Source: CAWGQN01 sp963824885 (lineage in GTDB: Bacteria > Actinomycetota > Actinomycetes > Actinomycetales > Microbacteriaceae). Taken from it: DNA of 64,000 nucleotides. The position numbers and the translations under genes are program-made. The DNA lies in assembly GCA_963824885.1 (NCBI GenBank), contig CAWGQN010000004.1:127004-191003 (forward strand), given 5' to 3'. How positions within the stretch are numbered: position 1 is the first letter of the stretch; each line of letters begins with the position of its first letter. Positions 62,201-64,000 of the stretch are shown piece by piece. The notes beneath the pieces are model-generated. The model made no database searches, was not told where the DNA came from, and worked only from the letters and a program-made list of their open reading frames with translations.

Positions 62201-64000
62201 ATCCTGTGCCGAACGTTGTGGTGTCGTTTCCTGCCGTTCCGAATGTGTCGGGGACGGGGGGCACGTGTACGACGAGTGCCGCGGCGGGTCCAGGGTTTGG
62301 GTCGTGTAGCGTGACGCTCACGTCGACGGTTCCTGGTTCGTATCCGATTCACGCGACGATTAGTGGGACGGATGTGGGTGGTTCGCCTGCAACCTTGACG
62401 GTCACGGCGGGGCCGCCGGTCGCGGCGAATTCATCGTTGGTGTTGGCGCCGTCAACGATTGTTGGTAACGGGGTGAGCGCGTCGAGTGCGACGGTCACGG
62501 CGCGGGATGCGAACTTGAACTTGGCACCCGGTGTTGTGGTGTCGTTTCCCGCGGTGCCGAATGTGTCGGGGACGGGTGGTACGTGTACGACGAGTGCGGT
62601 GGCGGGTCCCACTTTTGGGACGTGTAGCGTGTCGTTGACGTCGACGGTGTCGGGGTCGTATGCGATTCACGCGACGATTGGTGGGACGGATGTTGGTGGG
62701 TCTCCCGCGACCTTGACGGTCACGGCGGGGCCACCGGTTGCGGCGAATTCGTCATTGGTGTTGTCGCCGTCATCAATTGTTGGTGACGGAGTGTCGGCGT
62801 CGAGTGCGACGGTGACGGCGCGGGATGCGAACGCGAACCTGGTATCGGGTGTTGTGGTGTCGTTCCCCGCGGTGCCGAATGTGTCCGGGACGGGGGGCAC
62901 GTGTACGACGAGTGCCGTGGCGGGTCCCACTTTTGGGACGTGTAGCGTGTCGCTCACGTCGACGGTGTCGGGGTCGTATGCGATTCACGCGACGATTGGT
63001 GGGACGGATGTGGGTGGTTCGCCGGCGACGTTGACGGTGACCGCTGGTGTGCCGGTCGCGGGCAATTCGACGTTGGTGTTGGCGCCGTCGACGATTGTTG
63101 GGGACGGGGTGTCGGCGTCGACCGCGACGGTGACCGCGCGGGATGCGAACTCGAACCTCGTTCCGGGTGCCGTGGTGTCGTTCCCCGCGGTGCCGAATGT
63201 GTCGGGTACGGGTGGTACGTGTACGACGAGTGCCGTGGCTGGTCCGAACTTCGGAAAGTGTTCGGTGTCGTTGACGTCGACGGTTGCGGGGTCGTATGCG
63301 ATTCACGCGACGATTGGTGGGACGGATGTGGGTGGTTCGCCCGCAACGCTGACGGTCACGGCGGGGCCGCCGAATGCGGCGAATTCGTCGTTGGTGTTGG
63401 CGCCGTCGACGATTGTTGGTGATGGGGTGAGCGCGTCGACCGCGACGGCGACGGCGCGGGATGCGAACTCGAACCCGGTGTCGGGTGTTGTGGTGTCCTT
63501 CCCTGCCGTGGCGGGTGTGACTGCATCAGCTGCGTCGTGTACGACGAGCGCGGTAGCTGGTCCGAATTTTGGGACGTGTAGCGTGTCGCTCACGTCGACG
63601 GTTGCGGGGTCGTATGCGATTCATGCAACGATTGGTGGAGTCGACGTGGGTGGTTCGCCCGCGACGTTGACGGTCACGGCGGGTGCTCCGAACGCGGGCA
63701 CGTCGACGTGGACGGTTGCTCCCGCGGGTCCCATTACCGCGAATGGTGTAGCCGCGTATACCGTGACGTTCACGGCAAAAGACGCGAACGGGAATACGGT
63801 CACGACGCCGGGAACGGTGTTCGCGGTTCCCGCGGTCGCGGGTTTGACCGCGTCGGCGCCGTCGTGTACGACGGATGGGACGGGGACGTGCACGCTCACG
63901 TTCACGTCGACGGTTTCGGGGTCGTATGTGATTACGGCAACCTTGGGTGTGGGTGGTCCGGGATTGACGAATCCGGTGAATCACACGTTGGTGTTTACCG
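59221..64000 (+). CDS. giant secreted protein with two RCC1-like propellers and Big-1-like repeats (3' end beyond window)
   Basis: The frame is open from ATG 59221 to the window edge, at least 1593 codons. GGGGGAGGG lies 8 bases upstream; ATG 59290 is in frame but lacks a site. A long basic N-terminus precedes a hydrophobic core (AVVLLLAVGLVSV), ending near residue 72. Residues about 74-460 form an RCC1-type block with seven or so blades (GWGASSTYGAVGDGT, AWGLNADGELGDGT, AWGYNGNGQLGNGN). Residues 461-568 form one Ig-like Big-1 unit. Residues 570-957 repeat the RCC1 block, and from 958 on Big-1-like units follow at 106-residue spacing. Each unit contains SFPAVPNVSGTGGTCTTS-like sequence with two cysteines. 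It is probably a wall-associated adhesin or matrix protein; the ligand is unknown. Confidence 0.85.
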   Translation, partial: MLGTTCRVVGRRFQSVFSVGLALMRDAVTSPRRPRESGAWSRSLRSFAVVLLLAVGLVSVPSGGAEAVGLPGNVLGWGASSTYGAVGDGTMIDRPTPVNLSATPTWPTGVQVTKISSPSNANSLALTSDGRVLAWGLNADGELGDGTTVLRNSPVFVKNVGGVGQLSNITDIYSSEGTGYAITTSGQLLAWGWNPFGQLGNGTTTNSLLPIVVPLPAGDPVVQVGGSGENVLALTASGALYEWGGVNNTAQLGGAGQRNSPVQINSFLPAGAIITALSGGIGCCNAGGGALGVVATIGGVPGQVRLWGLNANGQLGNNTVTGPMNTAVTPSLPAGTQVTSLVFGAYHSMAITSTGSVYAWGYNGNGQLGNGNTTEQHVPVLTTLPAGVTFTQLGGSKYYNGALGSDGKIYTWGINTTFGLGSGAPAGTTVLVPTAMTTLPAGITVESIAIGEFAMHAVYTAPVVAANSPLVLAPLTIADDGVSAATATVTAKDSAGAPVSGVVVSFPAVANVSGTGGTCTTSAVLGSGFGRCSVSLTSTVAGSYAIRATIGGTDVGGSPATLTVRRPGNVFGWGNNTAGSVGDGTVINRPTPVNISTTPGWPAGIKVSSVTSPGRVSSLALTSDGRVLAWGDNSVGQIGDGTNTQRPSPVFVQNVGGGGQLSNIKAVYSSDGSSYALTNSGQLLAWGRNADGELGIGTTTNSLLPIVVPLPAGDPVVKFGNAGFNLLALTASGALYEWGGSGAVGTAQLGAAGSRLSPVQINSFLPAGSIITDMSGGVGNSGIGGTVGVIATIGGVPGQVRLWGLNGNGQLGNNTVTAPSTTAVTPLLPAGTQVASLVFGATHSMAITSTGAVYAWGANANGQLGIGNTTQQNSPVLLTTLPAGVTFTQLAGGQNYTGALGSDGKVYTWGSNVNFGLGSGAPTGTNVLVPTAMTTLPPQITVQSIAAKSWTMHVVVLGPPVPANSTLVLSPSTIVGDGVSASTATVTAKDFQGDPVPNVVVSFPAVPNVSGTGGTCTTSAAAGPGFGSCSVTLTSTVPGSYPIHATISGTDVGGSPATLTVTAGPPVAANSSLVLAPSTIVGNGVSASSATVTARDANLNLAPGVVVSFPAVPNVSGTGGTCTTSAVAGPTFGTCSVSLTSTVSGSYAIHATIGGTDVGGSPATLTVTAGPPVAANSSLVLSPSSIVGDGVSASSATVTARDANANLVSGVVVSFPAVPNVSGTGGTCTTSAVAGPTFGTCSVSLTSTVSGSYAIHATIGGTDVGGSPATLTVTAGVPVAGNSTLVLAPSTIVGDGVSASTATVTARDANSNLVPGAVVSFPAVPNVSGTGGTCTTSAVAGPNFGKCSVSLTSTVAGSYAIHATIGGTDVGGSPATLTVTAGPPNAANSSLVLAPSTIVGDGVSASTATATARDANSNPVSGVVVSFPAVAGVTASAASCTTSAVAGPNFGTCSVSLTSTVAGSYAIHATIGGVDVGGSPATLTVTAGAPNAGTSTWTVAPAGPITANGVAAYTVTFTAKDANGNTVTTPGTVFAVPAVAGLTASAPSCTTDGTGTCTLTFTSTVSGSYVITATLGVGGPGLTNPVNHTLVFT
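62098..63687 (+). repeat. five tandem 318-bp coding repeats (Big-1-like)
   Basis: Matching anchor bases fall at 62110, 62428, 62746, 63064, 63382 and 63700, an exact 318-base period. Long stretches are identical between units, for example around GACGGATGTGGGTGG and CACGTGTACGACGAGTGC. A sixth, more divergent unit begins near 63688. Synonymous sites are also conserved, pointing to recent duplication or ongoing homogenisation. Confidence 0.9.

Noticed and set aside
62098..63687. Regular repeats considered as a CRISPR array
   Set aside because: The period is 318 bases, the units are coding throughout, and there are no short repeats with unique spacers.
59647..63984. Several minus-strand frames rich in Arg or Thr/Pro in the repeat region
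   Set aside because: They repeat with the 318-bp period of the sense gene and have low-complexity composition, so they are reflections of the large plus-strand gene.

Overview
The window is GC-rich DNA from a high-GC Gram-positive bacterium (Actinobacteria), most likely of the Microbacteriaceae or a close relative. This is inferred from frequent GTG/TTG starts, tight GTGA/ATGA gene overlaps, and gene neighbourhoods typical of the group: acpS-alr-tsaE-tsaB-rimI-tsaD, a lone groES under CIRCE control, guaB with guaB3, DUF3817-guaA, and sucC-sucD-perM-purN-purH. No rRNA, tRNA, CRISPR array, insertion sequence or prophage was recognised. The window opens inside acpS and ends inside a very large surface-protein gene.

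Layout. 1-5.7 kb holds cell-wall alanine racemase plus the t6A tRNA-modification genes (tsaE, tsaB, tsaD) and rimI. Between tsaE and tsaB sits an opposite-strand insert: a secreted four-cysteine, glycine-zipper protein followed by two duplicated two-membrane-span proteins, which I read as a candidate toxin/immunity cassette. 5.9-9.3 kb holds a DUF4190 membrane protein, a membrane-anchored HExxH protein, a THUMP-like methyltransferase and groES with two CIRCE operators. 9.5-17.7 kb is a branched-chain-amino-acid-type ABC importer: three tandem lipoprotein binding proteins (the first frameshifted) converging on livH-livM-livG-livF, whose LivH carries an extra extracytoplasmic domain. 17.9-22.6 kb holds guaB, guaB3 and a two-gene K+/H+ antiporter. 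22.7-29.2 kb is a surface-polysaccharide cluster (epimerase, glycosyltransferase, RgpF-like protein, acyltransferase, AlgX-like acetylation protein with a frameshift).

29.2-45 kb is mostly housekeeping: SURF1, DUF3817, guaA (apparently started at ATT), pcrA/uvrD, sucCD, perM, purN, purH, icd, then an orphan secreted beta-sandwich protein and a ROK regulator. 45-52.5 kb has nagA, DUF2568, purU, an MFS exporter, ltrA, glyA and folD. Purine and one-carbon genes therefore recur through the window (guaB, guaA, purN, purH, purU, glyA, folD). 52.5-56.8 kb has a GH25 lysozyme and an ABC/FtsX exporter, all with frameshifts. 57.2-58.9 kb has azlCD and a Phd/RelE toxin-antitoxin pair, bracketed by a 25-bp near-identical repeat. 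From 59.2 kb to the end runs an open frame of at least 1593 codons: signal peptide, two RCC1-type propeller blocks and a run of Big-1-like repeats of exactly 318 bp.

Five genes carry what look like one-base indels, most placeable at short homopolymers. All five are transport, surface or secreted functions. Whether these are sequencing errors or true decay is the main technical question for this window.
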